Source: Rheinheimera lutimaris (lineage in GTDB: Bacteria > Pseudomonadota > Gammaproteobacteria > Enterobacterales > Alteromonadaceae). From it: a DNA stretch of 64,000 nucleotides. The stretch is from NCBI RefSeq assembly GCF_013283795.1, contig NZ_JABSOD010000011.1, positions 47,585 to 111,584 of the forward strand, in the 5' to 3' direction. A model generated the notes under the pieces. It was not told where the DNA came from. It worked only from the letters and a program-made list of their open reading frames with translations, and made no database searches. Position 1 is the stretch's first letter. Each line of letters opens with the position of its first letter. Below are positions 30,864 to 39,303 of this stretch, in pieces. Position numbers and translations under genes: made by a program.

Positions 30864-30917
30864 ATGCTTCTCCCGTTCCTGTTCTGTAATATTGTTGTCT
30901 TATTTCCCGGACACCTT

Positions 30918-30935
30918 AATGACAACGCTGTCATT
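30918..30935. promoter_or_regulatory. NagR-type operator before the chitin receptor
   Basis: AATGACAACGCTGTCATT has perfect seven-base arms (AATGACA/TGTCATT) around ACGC. It lies 55-72 bases upstream of the receptor start codon. It matches the nagK site in 17 of 18 positions. Confidence 0.82.
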
Positions 30936-31227
30936 GAAATTTAACATACACAAAAAAAATTACCTTTGCAAACCAAATACGACGAAATTTTAGACGAATA
31001 TTGTAAAACGCTACTGTGTATGTACTGCAGACCGTAACCATTGCAACAGCTACACTGCAGGTTGTTTATGACAGTCAAAACTGAAAAATATTATTATATA
31101 TCAACAACAAAATTCATAAGCTTATAGCCAGCTTTATACAGGTTGTATAAATAGCTGCTTATTTCTGCAATTAGTATTTGCCGTTTGGTCAAAAAAAGGG
31201 TATCCATTAGTTCGATTTGATCTAATT

Positions 31228-31246
31228 AATGACCAGCGCTGTCATT
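31228..31246. promoter_or_regulatory. NagR-type operator before nagR (autoregulation)
   Basis: AATGACCAGCGCTGTCATT is the same palindrome with one extra base in the middle: arms AATGA and TCATT around CAGCGCTG. It lies 74-92 bases before the nagR start, suggesting autoregulation. The changed spacing could make it a weaker site. Confidence 0.68.
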
Positions 31247-31319
31247 TCCATGCTAAAGATCTAATAATGAAAGCGCTATTATCGTCATGAAAACCATTTT
31301 CGGGAGTCCGGGAAACGCC

Positions 31320-32348
31320 ATGAAAGTTACCATTAATGATGTAGCCCGCCACGCCGGCGTTTCCATTAAAACGGTGTCCAGGGTTATGAATAACGAACCG
31401 TCGGTGCGTAAAGATACCTGTGACAAAGTTATGGCGGCCATTAACGAGCTGCAATATCAGCCGAATGCGGCGGCGCGTAATTTGGCCAGTAGTCGTTCAT
31501 TCAGTATCGGTTATATATACGACAACCCGAATGCTTATTATGTCATTGATATGCAGCGTGGTTTACTGGATGCCTGCCGTAAGCATGGGTATGAATTACT
31601 GATCCACCCCACCAACGCCAAATCGCCCGACATAGTGCAGGAAGTAATAGACTTAGTGCAACAATCAAGGCTGGCGGGGCTGGTATTAACACCGCCATTT
31701 TCAGAAATGCCGCATATTGCCGCAGCATTAGAAAGTATTGGGGTACATTTTGTGCGGATCATTTCCGGTTCAACTCCATCGCCGAAACTGAGCAACTGCG
31801 TGTTGGTAGACGACTTTACCGCAGCGTTTAAAATAACCACTCACTTGCTGGAATTGGGCCACACCGACATCGCTTTTTTATGCGGTGATGAAGAGCACAG
31901 CTCCAGTGGTGAGCGTTTAGCCGGTTATCAGGCCGCCCTTGCCAAGCGCAATATTGCGCCGAACCCGAAATTTATTGTACCCGGCAGCTATTCGTTTGAG
32001 TCCGGTGTACAAGGCGCCAAGCAGCTGATGGCATTGGCTAAAAAGCCCAGCGCTATTTTCGCCTGTAACGATGAAATTGCCGCCGGCGCCCTGTTCAGCG
32101 CCCGCTTAATGAATATTGCTATTCCGCAGCAGCTGGCTATTGCCGGCTTTGAAAATAGTCCGTTTTCGCGCCAAACCTGGCCGCCACTTACCACGGCGCA
32201 TCAGCCTAACGTTACCATTGCGCAACAAGCGGCAGAGTTGCTGTTTCGCCATACCAAGCCCAATGCCAGTAAGACGTTATCAGACAAACAGCCGGTATTT
32301 ATCCCTGAGCTGGTAGTGCGTGAGTCTACCGCTGTCAGCGAGTCATAA
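31320..32348 (+). CDS. nagR: LacI-family repressor NagR
   Basis: 342 residues from ATG 31320, preceded by GGGAAA; the frame opens at 31287 but the family starts at this Met. The helix-turn-helix reads VTINDVARHAGVSIKTVSRVMN, followed by the hinge NAAARNLASSRS that inserts in the minor groove. The periplasmic-binding-like effector domain includes SIGYIYDNP, GLVLTPPFSE, HTDIAFLCGDEEHSSSGERLAGY and ACNDEIAAGALFSARL. In Shewanella the LacI-type NagR represses GlcNAc genes and is released by a pathway intermediate. Three related palindromes in this window, one before its own gene, support this. Terminator at 32347-32376 ends the unit. Confidence 0.9.
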   Translation: MKVTINDVARHAGVSIKTVSRVMNNEPSVRKDTCDKVMAAINELQYQPNAAARNLASSRSFSIGYIYDNPNAYYVIDMQRGLLDACRKHGYELLIHPTNAKSPDIVQEVIDLVQQSRLAGLVLTPPFSEMPHIAAALESIGVHFVRIISGSTPSPKLSNCVLVDDFTAAFKITTHLLELGHTDIAFLCGDEEHSSSGERLAGYQAALAKRNIAPNPKFIVPGSYSFESGVQGAKQLMALAKKPSAIFACNDEIAAGALFSARLMNIAIPQQLAIAGFENSPFSRQTWPPLTTAHQPNVTIAQQAAELLFRHTKPNASKTLSDKQPVFIPELVVRESTAVSES

Positions 32349-32376
32349 AAAACCGCACTGGTGTGCGGTTTTTTTT
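32347..32376. terminator. Bidirectional Rho-independent terminator
   Basis: AAAAAACCGCAC and GTGCGGTTTTTT flank a TGGT loop and continue in T residues. It overlaps the nagR stop codon and lies 15 bases from the convergent AbgT gene end. Confidence 0.92.
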
Positions 32377-32391
32377 ATGTTCTGAACGCCT

Positions 32392-33990
32392 TTAACCACC
32401 AAACTGATAGTAAGTTGGTGAACCCGGTCCCACCGGCAAGCCCAACACAAACACCCAAACGTAAAACAGCAGGGTCCAGCCAACAAAGAACACCAGGGTA
32501 TATGGCAACATGGTGGCAATAAGGGTACCAATGCCTAAGTCTTTCTTATAACGCGCGGCTACCGCCAGGATTAAACCAAAGTAACTCATCATCGGCGTTA
32601 TCAGGTTAGTGACAGAATCACCTATCCGGTAAGCCGCCTGTATTACCTCGGGCGAATAGCCGACAATCATCAGCATAGGCACAAAAATAGGTGCAAAAAT
32701 GGCCCACTGTGCCGAAGCTGAACCCAGAGACAAATTAACCAAAGCACACATGCCGATAAAGAAGAAGAATAAACCCGGCCCGGTTAAACCAATGTCCTGC
32801 AATAAGGTAGCGCCGTTTACCGCCAAAATTGAGCCTAAATTAGACCAACCGAAAAAGGCAACAAACTGGGCGGCAAAGAACACTAATACAATGTACAAGC
32901 CCATAGAGCTGATGCTTTTTGCCATGGCATTAATAACATCACGGTCGGTTTTCATCGTGCCGACAACACGGCCGTAGATATAACCCGGAATAGCAAAGGT
33001 GATAAAAATAAACACCACTATGCCTTTTAAAAACGGCGAGCCCGCCACTAAGCCCGTTTCCGGATGGCGTAGCGGCCCCCACTGTGGCACCACGCTGAGC
33101 GCCAACAGAATACCCAGCGCCAGAAAGGCCAGCCCTGCGGCTTTTAAACCGCGTTTTTCTTCTGTGCTCAGTTTTTCCAGCTCAGGCTTGCCTAAATCAA
33201 TTGCCGCCTCACTGACATCGTATTTGCCCAATTTAGGCTCTACTATTTTCTCGGTAACAAAAGCTCCTAAACCGGCAATAAAAAACGTACTGATAATCAT
33301 AAAGAACCAGTTTGCTTCCGGCCCAACGGTATAATTTGGATCAATCAGGTTCGCAGCAGATTGGGTAAAACCGGCCAGCAAGGGGTCAACGGTACCGATA
33401 AACAAGTTCGCACTGTAACCTCCGGACACACCGGCAAAAGCAGCTGCTAAGCCAGCCAGCGGGTGGCGGCCGAGTGAGTGAAAAATAACCGCTGCCATCG
33501 GAATTAATACCACATAACCCAGCTCTGACGCCGTGTTAGAAATAATACCGGCAAATACAATGGTCACGGTAACCATGCGCTTTGAGGCGCCCATAACCAG
33601 GCCACGCATAGCGGCTGAAATCAGTCCGGAATGCTCGGCGATGCTTACACCAAGCAGCGCCACCAGCACCACGCCCAGTGGCGGAAAGCTGGTGAAGTTA
33701 GTGACCAGGTTTGACACTATGCGCTGCAAGCCATCAACACTGACTAAATTGACTACACGGATCACACCATCTGCGGCCCGCCCTGCAGTGCCTTCCGGTC
33801 TGGGGTCTATCGCACTGACGTCAAAGTAAGCGGCAATACCGCTGCCCAGCACCACTGCTACGGCAAACATGGCAAACAGCGTTACCGGATGCGGCAGTAA
33901 ATTACCAAGAAACTCGACCGTATCAAGAAAACGGGTAAACCAGCCGCGTTTACCGTCACCGGCAACATTGGCATTGTCAGGAACTGACAT
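32392..33990 (-). CDS. AbgT-family transporter
   Basis: 532 residues with about 11-13 membrane segments. Family hallmarks are LPHPVTLFAMFAVAVVLGSG, IISNTASELGYVVLIPMAAVIFHSLGRHPLAGLAAAFAGVSGGYSANLF and DSVTNLITPMMSYFGLIL. AbgT proteins import p-aminobenzoyl-glutamate in E. coli or act as proton-driven antifolate exporters in Neisseria and Alcanivorax (MtrF, YdaH). The substrate here is unknown; no peptidase (abgA/abgB) is nearby, unlike in E. coli, so a different substrate such as a dipeptide is possible. ATG 33990 has GAGGA at good spacing. It stands alone, convergent with nagR. Confidence 0.93.
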   Translation of the reverse strand: MSVPDNANVAGDGKRGWFTRFLDTVEFLGNLLPHPVTLFAMFAVAVVLGSGIAAYFDVSAIDPRPEGTAGRAADGVIRVVNLVSVDGLQRIVSNLVTNFTSFPPLGVVLVALLGVSIAEHSGLISAAMRGLVMGASKRMVTVTIVFAGIISNTASELGYVVLIPMAAVIFHSLGRHPLAGLAAAFAGVSGGYSANLFIGTVDPLLAGFTQSAANLIDPNYTVGPEANWFFMIISTFFIAGLGAFVTEKIVEPKLGKYDVSEAAIDLGKPELEKLSTEEKRGLKAAGLAFLALGILLALSVVPQWGPLRHPETGLVAGSPFLKGIVVFIFITFAIPGYIYGRVVGTMKTDRDVINAMAKSISSMGLYIVLVFFAAQFVAFFGWSNLGSILAVNGATLLQDIGLTGPGLFFFFIGMCALVNLSLGSASAQWAIFAPIFVPMLMIVGYSPEVIQAAYRIGDSVTNLITPMMSYFGLILAVAARYKKDLGIGTLIATMLPYTLVFFVGWTLLFYVWVFVLGLPVGPGSPTYYQFGG

Positions 33991-34341
33991 ACTAAATCCT
34001 CTGTGTAGACCTTGTTATAAGCAACAACCTTAGCCATACGCAGGATAATTAGTATTTATACTCAATATTGACTGAATATCTTACTAAACCCCTGAAAGCG
34101 TATTCTTTTTATAGAAAAAATGGCTGCCGCGTACGAATTATTTTTATTGTTAAGGCGAAAATGTACCACAAGCACTGGGAGTAGAAAACTATAAGCCGGT
34201 TTTTTCAATACTTGGCCATAGTGCAGCAACCAAATACAGCAATAATCGGAAAACCGCAGCTATAGCACTAAAGTAGCGTTGCTCTGTACAGTGGCTGCTT
34301 CTAGCATGATAAGCAATACAGTGAATAACAGGATTAGGATT
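33991..34341. other. Intergenic region between AbgT and 3-hydroxybutyrate dehydrogenase genes
   Basis: About 351 AT-rich bases holding the divergent promoters of the two flanking genes. I see no convincing gene, terminator or repeat, and no NagR-type or Pho-type site. Confidence 0.5.
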
Positions 34342-35091
34342 ATGCAGGTTGTTATTACCGGAGGTACCGGTGGCATCGGTTTTGCTATTGCCGGCCATTT
34401 TGCTGCACTTGGTCATAAGGTGGTTATTGCCGATTTACACCAGGGCGCCATTGACGACAAAGTAGCGCAGTTACAGCAACAGGGCTTTGACGCCGCCGGT
34501 ATTGTGCTGGATGTTACTGACGCAGCATCGGTGGCCAACTGCGCCGCGCTGTATCCGGCCGATGTACTGGTAAATAACGCCGGTATCCAGCATGTGGCCA
34601 GGTTGGAAGATTTCCCGCCAGAGAAGTGGCAGCAGCTTATCAATGTTATGCTAACCGGCCCGGCTATGCTAAGCCGCGCTATGCTGCCTGGCATGCGTGC
34701 ACGCAATTTCGGCCGTATTGTCAATATCGGCTCTATTCATGCGCTGGTGGCATCGCCGTTTAAATCGGCTTATGTCGCGGCAAAACATGGCTTGTTAGGC
34801 TTTAGTAAAGTGGTGGCGCTGGAAAACGCTGATATCAATTTTACCATTAATACGGTGTGCCCCGCGTACGTTAAAACGCCGTTGGTGGAGCAGCAAATTG
34901 CCGCACAGGCAAAAGAGCACAACCTGACAGAACAACAGGTTATTGAACAAATTATGCTGGCACCGATGCCGCAAAAGGCCTTTATCGGTGTTGACGAGAT
35001 TGCCGCTACTACCGGTTTTCTCTGCAGTGATGCTGCGCGGCATATTACCGCACAAACCCTGGTGCTGGATGGCGGCTGGACGGCCCGCTAG
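34342..35091 (+). CDS. 3-hydroxybutyrate dehydrogenase (SDR family)
   Basis: 249 residues from ATG 34342, chosen over the ATG at 34279 because AGGATTAGGA lies just upstream and the protein then opens with the NAD motif VVITGGTGGIGFAIA. The NNAG motif (VLVNNAGIQH) and the catalytic set Ser/Tyr/Lys in NIGSIHALVASPFKSAYVAAKHG are present. VCPAYVKTPLVEQQI and the C-terminal HITAQTLVLDGGWTAR are typical of type 1 3-hydroxybutyrate dehydrogenases. It oxidises D-3-hydroxybutyrate to acetoacetate. The next gene, 45 bases downstream, is a CrbS-like sensor kinase, suggesting coexpression with a short-chain-acid sensing system. Substrate is inferred from family similarity. Confidence 0.87.
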   Translation: MQVVITGGTGGIGFAIAGHFAALGHKVVIADLHQGAIDDKVAQLQQQGFDAAGIVLDVTDAASVANCAALYPADVLVNNAGIQHVARLEDFPPEKWQQLINVMLTGPAMLSRAMLPGMRARNFGRIVNIGSIHALVASPFKSAYVAAKHGLLGFSKVVALENADINFTINTVCPAYVKTPLVEQQIAAQAKEHNLTEQQVIEQIMLAPMPQKAFIGVDEIAATTGFLCSDAARHITAQTLVLDGGWTAR

Positions 35092-35136
35092 CGACATGCC
35101 CGAAACTCAGGCACAATCAGCTTACGCAGACTTAAG

Positions 35137-38100
35137 ATGACAGCGCCTGAGCTTATGATGTTAAACGGCAGCAGTATTGGGCTTGGCACCATTGCTGCGC
35201 TTTCGCTTATTTATTTGTTAGTGCTGTTTAGCGTAGGCCATTTTGGCAAACGTATTAACAGCAAACATCCGCTGGCGCCCTGGGTGTTCAGCTTTGCTTT
35301 GTCTATTTATTGCACCTCATGGGCCTTTTACGGTGTTACCGCCCAGGCGGCGGTAAACGGCTGGTGGATGCCACCTACCTATATCGGCTCTTTTCTGCTG
35401 TTTTGGTTTGGCTTTAAACTGATCGCCCGCATCGCTATCGCCTGTCGCCGCTACCGCATTACCTCTATCGCCGACTTTATTGCTACCCGGTTTGGCCATT
35501 CGCGCGCACTGGCGGTTATTACCACCCTTATCCTGTTGATGTCGGTGATCCCCTATATCGCCTTGCAACTGCATGCCGTGTCTACCAGTATTAATACCCT
35601 GGTCAGCAGCGCCCCCGACAAGTATTGGTATACCGACACCGGGCTCTACGTAACGTTGTGGATGGCGGTGTTTGCGCTGTTGTTTGTCAGTAAAAGCGCC
35701 AAAGCACACCAACCCAACCCCGGGCTGATGACAGCCATCGCTTTTGAATCACTGGTAAAATTGCTGGCATTGCTGGCTATCAGTGCCTTTGTATTCTGGG
35801 GGATGTATGACGGCATCGGCCAGATTTTTACCCAGGCTGCCACGCACCCGGCGGTACAACAACTGCAACAAGCCGCGCTGCCGGCGCACACCTACTGGCT
35901 GCATGTGTTGCTGGGTTTTGCCGCTACCTTGTGTTTGCCACGGCAGTTTCACGTTACCTTTGTGGAAAACCAGCATCTGGGGCATTTACGCAGCGCACGC
36001 TGGATCTTCCCGCTGTATTTATTGTTGATGGGCATGTCTACCCTGCCGCTTGCGCTTGCCGGCGTGATGCTGCTGGGCGCTGATGCCAATATTGATTTGG
36101 TGGTGCTGCAAATCCCGCTGGCAGCGCAGCGCACCGATATTGCATTGCTGGCCTATTTGGGCGGATTTTCCGCTGCTACCAGCATGGTAGTGGTCGCCAC
36201 CGTAGTGCTGGGTATTATGATCACCAACGAATTATTAGCGCCGCTGGTATACCGCACACCGGCGCGTAATGCCGACACGCCACAACCGGTTAAAGTCTCT
36301 ACGCTGCGCCGCATTTCCATGTTAACGGTGATGGCGCTCGGCTATATTTATTACCGCTGGATTGGCACCGAAACCGGTCTGGCACAGTTAGGCCTGATGG
36401 CGTTTGCTCTGGTGGCACAGTTAGCTCCGGCGTTAATTCTTGGTTTGCTCAGCCGTAATATTAACCGTCAGGGTGCTATTGCCGGCTTATGTGGTGGTGC
36501 CTTTGCCTGGGCCTATATTATTTTGCTACCGGAGCTAAGCCGTGCCGGCATAATGAGTAACAGCTGGCTTACCCAGGGTCCTTTTGGTTGGCAACTGCTG
36601 GCGCCACAGCAATTGTTCGGGCTAAATGCCGATGTGATCAGTATTGGCGTGTTGATTAGCCTGAGTCTGAATTGCCTGTTGGTGGTGCTGGTCAGCCGCT
36701 TCAGTGCCACCCGTGTTGGCGAATGGCTGGAGAGCGGCCGCTTTTTGCGGTTGCAGGTTAACAGCCGTCACAGCCAGCCACTGAATTTGTCGGTGCAGGA
36801 CTGTTACCTGCTGGTTAAGCGTTTTGCCGGTGAAAAAGAAGCCCGCCGCCTGTTACAACGCAATTTAAAAGAGCCGCATGAACTGCAGCAACTGGCACCG
36901 GCCAATCTGTTGCAGGCCGCTGAACGCAGCCTGGCGGCAGTGGTAGGTGGTGCCTCAATGCGGCTGATTATGGACGCCAGTGGTAAACATGCCGCACTGC
37001 CGCTGGAATCTGTCGCCCGCTTTGTCGATGAAGCCAGCCAGGTGTTCCAGTTTAATCAGGCGTTGCTGCGCTCTACTATTGATAATATCAGCCAGGGCAT
37101 CAGCGTTGTAGACGCCGATCTGCGGTTAATTGCGTGGAACCAGCGTTATATTGATATGTTCAGCTATCCGCCCGGCCTGGTCGAAGTGGGTAAACCGGTG
37201 GCGGACGTGATCCGCTTTAACCTGCAGCGCGGCCTGATAGACAGCGAAGACATTGAAGCCGAAATTCAAAAACGGCTCAGTTATTTAAAGCAAGGCAGTG
37301 CTTATAAATTCCAGCGCCGCCAGCAAGACGGCAGCGTGCTGGAAATGCAGGGTAATCCGCTGCCCGGTGGCGGTTTTGTTACTACTTACAGTGACATCAG
37401 CGCTTTTATCGACACGCAGCAACAGCTGGAGCAACGGGTGACCGAGCGCACTCAGGCACTGCAGCAATTAAACGGCCGCCTGCAACTGGCGCAGCAGGAG
37501 ATAGAAGCCAGCACCCGCGCCAAAACCCGGTTTTTTGCTGCGGCCAGCCACGATTTAATGCAGCCGTTTAATGCCGCCGCCTTATTCGCCGGGTTATTGC
37601 GCGACCAACAAAGCGAGCCGGCGTTAAAACAGCTAAGCCAAAATGTGATCAACTCACTTAACTCTGCTGAAGAATTGCTGGCGGCAATATTGGAGCTGAC
37701 TAAGCTGGACTCCGGCGTAATAAGTGCGCAACCGCAAGCCGTCAGCTTAAGGCTGGTATTGGACGACATTGCCGGGGATGCCGCCGCACTGGCCACGGAA
37801 AAAGGCCTTGTTTTTCACTATCTGCCGGTGAAGCTGGCGGTAATGACTGACCGTAAACTGCTCAAACGCGTAATCCAAAACCTGCTGGCAAATGCCATTC
37901 GCTATACCCATAGCGGCAAAGTGGTACTGGCAGTAAAACGGCGCGGCAGCGATGTACAAATTTGCGTAATGGATACCGGTGTCGGTATTGCCAGGCAAGA
38001 TCAACAACGTATTTTTGAAGAATTCCAGCAAGGTGAGCAGCAAGACCAAAAGGGCCTTGGTCTGGGTTTGGCGATAGCGCGGCGCATCAGCGGTATTTTG

Positions 38101-38592
38101 CAACACCATCTGGCGGTGCATTCCGTTGCCGGCAAAGGCAGCTGTTTTAGTGTTACCTTGCCATTGGCACAGCAACCTGCAGCCGCATTACTGCAGCCTG
38201 CGCCGGGCATCATTAACGCCAGCTTTGCCGCGAAAAAAGTACTGTTACTGGATAATGAACCGCAACTGCGTGCAGCCGTGGCTGAATTGCTGCGTAGTTG
38301 GCAAGTTGACGTCACGGCTGTCGGCCAGCCGGCTGAAGTCTTGCAAGCCATACAAGCGGGCCTGCAACCCGATTTGCTGCTGTTTGATTATCATCTGGAT
38401 AACGGTGCAACCGGTATAGAAGTCGCCAACCAATTGGCGGCGCATTTCGCGGTAAATGTGCCGGTGGTTATCCATTCGGCAGATCATAGTGAGGACATCC
38501 GCGAAAGCGCACTAAATGCCGGTTACTATTTCTTGCTTAAACCGTTAAAGCCGGTCGCGCTGAAACAAATATTTCAGCGCCTGCTACGTTAA
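35137..38592 (+). CDS. Hybrid sensor kinase with sodium/solute symporter domain (CrbS/MxtR-like)
   Basis: 1151 residues. The N-terminal half (about residues 15-520) has 12-13 helices of the SSS symporter family (YCTSWAFYGVTAQAAVNGWW, TLCLPRQFHVTFVENQHLGHL). A PAS domain (about 640-760, with IDNISQGISVVDADLRLIAWN) and a coiled linker follow. A HisKA domain has its His near residue 805 (AAASHDLMQPFNAA), an HATPase domain follows (VIQNLLANAIRYTHSGKV, DTGVGIARQDQQRIFEEF, GLGLGLAIARRI), and a receiver carries its Asp in LLLFDYHLDNGATG. Proteins of this layout are CrbS of Vibrio, which controls acetate use, and MxtR of Pseudomonas. The matching response regulator is convergent next door. Input substrate is unknown; hydroxybutyrate is one possibility. 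Confidence 0.93.
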   Translation: MTAPELMMLNGSSIGLGTIAALSLIYLLVLFSVGHFGKRINSKHPLAPWVFSFALSIYCTSWAFYGVTAQAAVNGWWMPPTYIGSFLLFWFGFKLIARIAIACRRYRITSIADFIATRFGHSRALAVITTLILLMSVIPYIALQLHAVSTSINTLVSSAPDKYWYTDTGLYVTLWMAVFALLFVSKSAKAHQPNPGLMTAIAFESLVKLLALLAISAFVFWGMYDGIGQIFTQAATHPAVQQLQQAALPAHTYWLHVLLGFAATLCLPRQFHVTFVENQHLGHLRSARWIFPLYLLLMGMSTLPLALAGVMLLGADANIDLVVLQIPLAAQRTDIALLAYLGGFSAATSMVVVATVVLGIMITNELLAPLVYRTPARNADTPQPVKVSTLRRISMLTVMALGYIYYRWIGTETGLAQLGLMAFALVAQLAPALILGLLSRNINRQGAIAGLCGGAFAWAYIILLPELSRAGIMSNSWLTQGPFGWQLLAPQQLFGLNADVISIGVLISLSLNCLLVVLVSRFSATRVGEWLESGRFLRLQVNSRHSQPLNLSVQDCYLLVKRFAGEKEARRLLQRNLKEPHELQQLAPANLLQAAERSLAAVVGGASMRLIMDASGKHAALPLESVARFVDEASQVFQFNQALLRSTIDNISQGISVVDADLRLIAWNQRYIDMFSYPPGLVEVGKPVADVIRFNLQRGLIDSEDIEAEIQKRLSYLKQGSAYKFQRRQQDGSVLEMQGNPLPGGGFVTTYSDISAFIDTQQQLEQRVTERTQALQQLNGRLQLAQQEIEASTRAKTRFFAAASHDLMQPFNAAALFAGLLRDQQSEPALKQLSQNVINSLNSAEELLAAILELTKLDSGVISAQPQAVSLRLVLDDIAGDAAALATEKGLVFHYLPVKLAVMTDRKLLKRVIQNLLANAIRYTHSGKVVLAVKRRGSDVQICVMDTGVGIARQDQQRIFEEFQQGEQQDQKGLGLGLAIARRISGILQHHLAVHSVAGKGSCFSVTLPLAQQPAAALLQPAPGIINASFAAKKVLLLDNEPQLRAAVAELLRSWQVDVTAVGQPAEVLQAIQAGLQPDLLLFDYHLDNGATGIEVANQLAAHFAVNVPVVIHSADHSEDIRESALNAGYYFLLKPLKPVALKQIFQRLLR

Positions 38593-39236
38593 TGGCTCTG
38601 CGGCAGTTTCAATTTTTCAAATAAAATACCGGCTAAGGTGCGGTTGTTGACGTTCAGTTTGCGCAAGATGGCTGAGACATGTTGCTTCACGGTGGTTTCC
38701 TGCACATTCATCTCATAGGCAATTTGTTTATTTAACAGGCCATCAGCAATCATTTTTAACACGCGGAACTGCTGCGGTGTCAGCTGTTCCAACCGGCCGG
38801 CAAAGTCATCGTCAATTAAGGCTTTAGCATTGCGTACATCGGTTTCCAATGCCGGCGGCAGCCAGCTATCGCCGTTTAATACCGCCGCTATCGCTTCTGA
38901 CAACAGTTCCAGCGGCGCCGATTTCGGAATATAAGCTGAAGCACCTAATGTCAGGGCTTGTTTAATAATCACCGGATCTTCTTCGGCAGACACCATAATA
39001 ACCGGCACATCAGGGTATTCGGTGCGCAGCGCACTGAGGCCGGTAAAGCCATCGCTGCCGGGCATCCTTAAATCAAGGAAGATAAAGTTGGTATCAGGGT
39101 GTTGTCGCAGCAAAGGCCACAGTTGTTGCATACTTTGTGCTTGTAATAGTAGGGCATCGCTGCCAAGAATGTTGGCACAAGCCTGGGATAACGCTACGCG
39201 AAACAGCGGGTGGTCGTCAGCAATTAGAGCAATCAT
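38589..39236 (-). CDS. LuxR-family response regulator (CrbR/ErdR-like)
   Basis: 215 residues. The receiver domain begins MIALIADDHPLFRVAL with the acidic pair and the phosphorylated Asp55 in FIFLDLRMPGSDG; the conserved Thr/Ser and Lys lie in IMVSAEEDP and YIPKSAP. The C-terminal LuxR helix-turn-helix (about 145-205) reads LTPQQFRVLKMIADGLLNKQ, then MNVQETTVKQHVSAILRKL. It is the likely partner of the convergent hybrid kinase: in Vibrio and Pseudomonas the CrbS-CrbR and MxtR-ErdR pairs activate acetyl-CoA synthetase and related genes. Its stop codon overlaps that of the kinase gene by four bases in opposite direction (TTAA). Confidence 0.93.
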   Translation of the reverse strand: MIALIADDHPLFRVALSQACANILGSDALLLQAQSMQQLWPLLRQHPDTNFIFLDLRMPGSDGFTGLSALRTEYPDVPVIMVSAEEDPVIIKQALTLGASAYIPKSAPLELLSEAIAAVLNGDSWLPPALETDVRNAKALIDDDFAGRLEQLTPQQFRVLKMIADGLLNKQIAYEMNVQETTVKQHVSAILRKLNVNNRTLAGILFEKLKLPQSH

Positions 39237-39270
39237 AAATCCGGTTCTGAGCCTTTTAGCCCATAATGAA

Positions 39271-39288
39271 CCGGGGCTTTCGCCCCGG
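39271..39288. terminator. GC-rich hairpin between TonB receptor and response regulator genes
   Basis: CCGGGGC (39271-39277) pairs with GCCCCGG (39282-39288). On the plus strand a T-containing stretch follows; on the minus strand, which carries both neighbouring genes, only a short T-rich segment follows. A weak terminator for the receptor gene is likely. Confidence 0.55.
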
Positions 39289-39303
39289 CAAGTGTTTTGT
39301 TAA

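Larger units (their letters stand above)
30864..31319. promoter_or_regulatory. Divergent control region of the chitin receptor and nagR
   Basis: About 456 AT-rich bases without a credible gene. It holds the palindromes at 30918-30935 and 31228-31246. A weaker LacI-type dyad at 31266-31283 (AATGAAAGCGCTATTATC) is centred on AGCGCT and lies about 36 bases before the nagR start. The remainder shows no repeat that I recognise. Confidence 0.7.
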
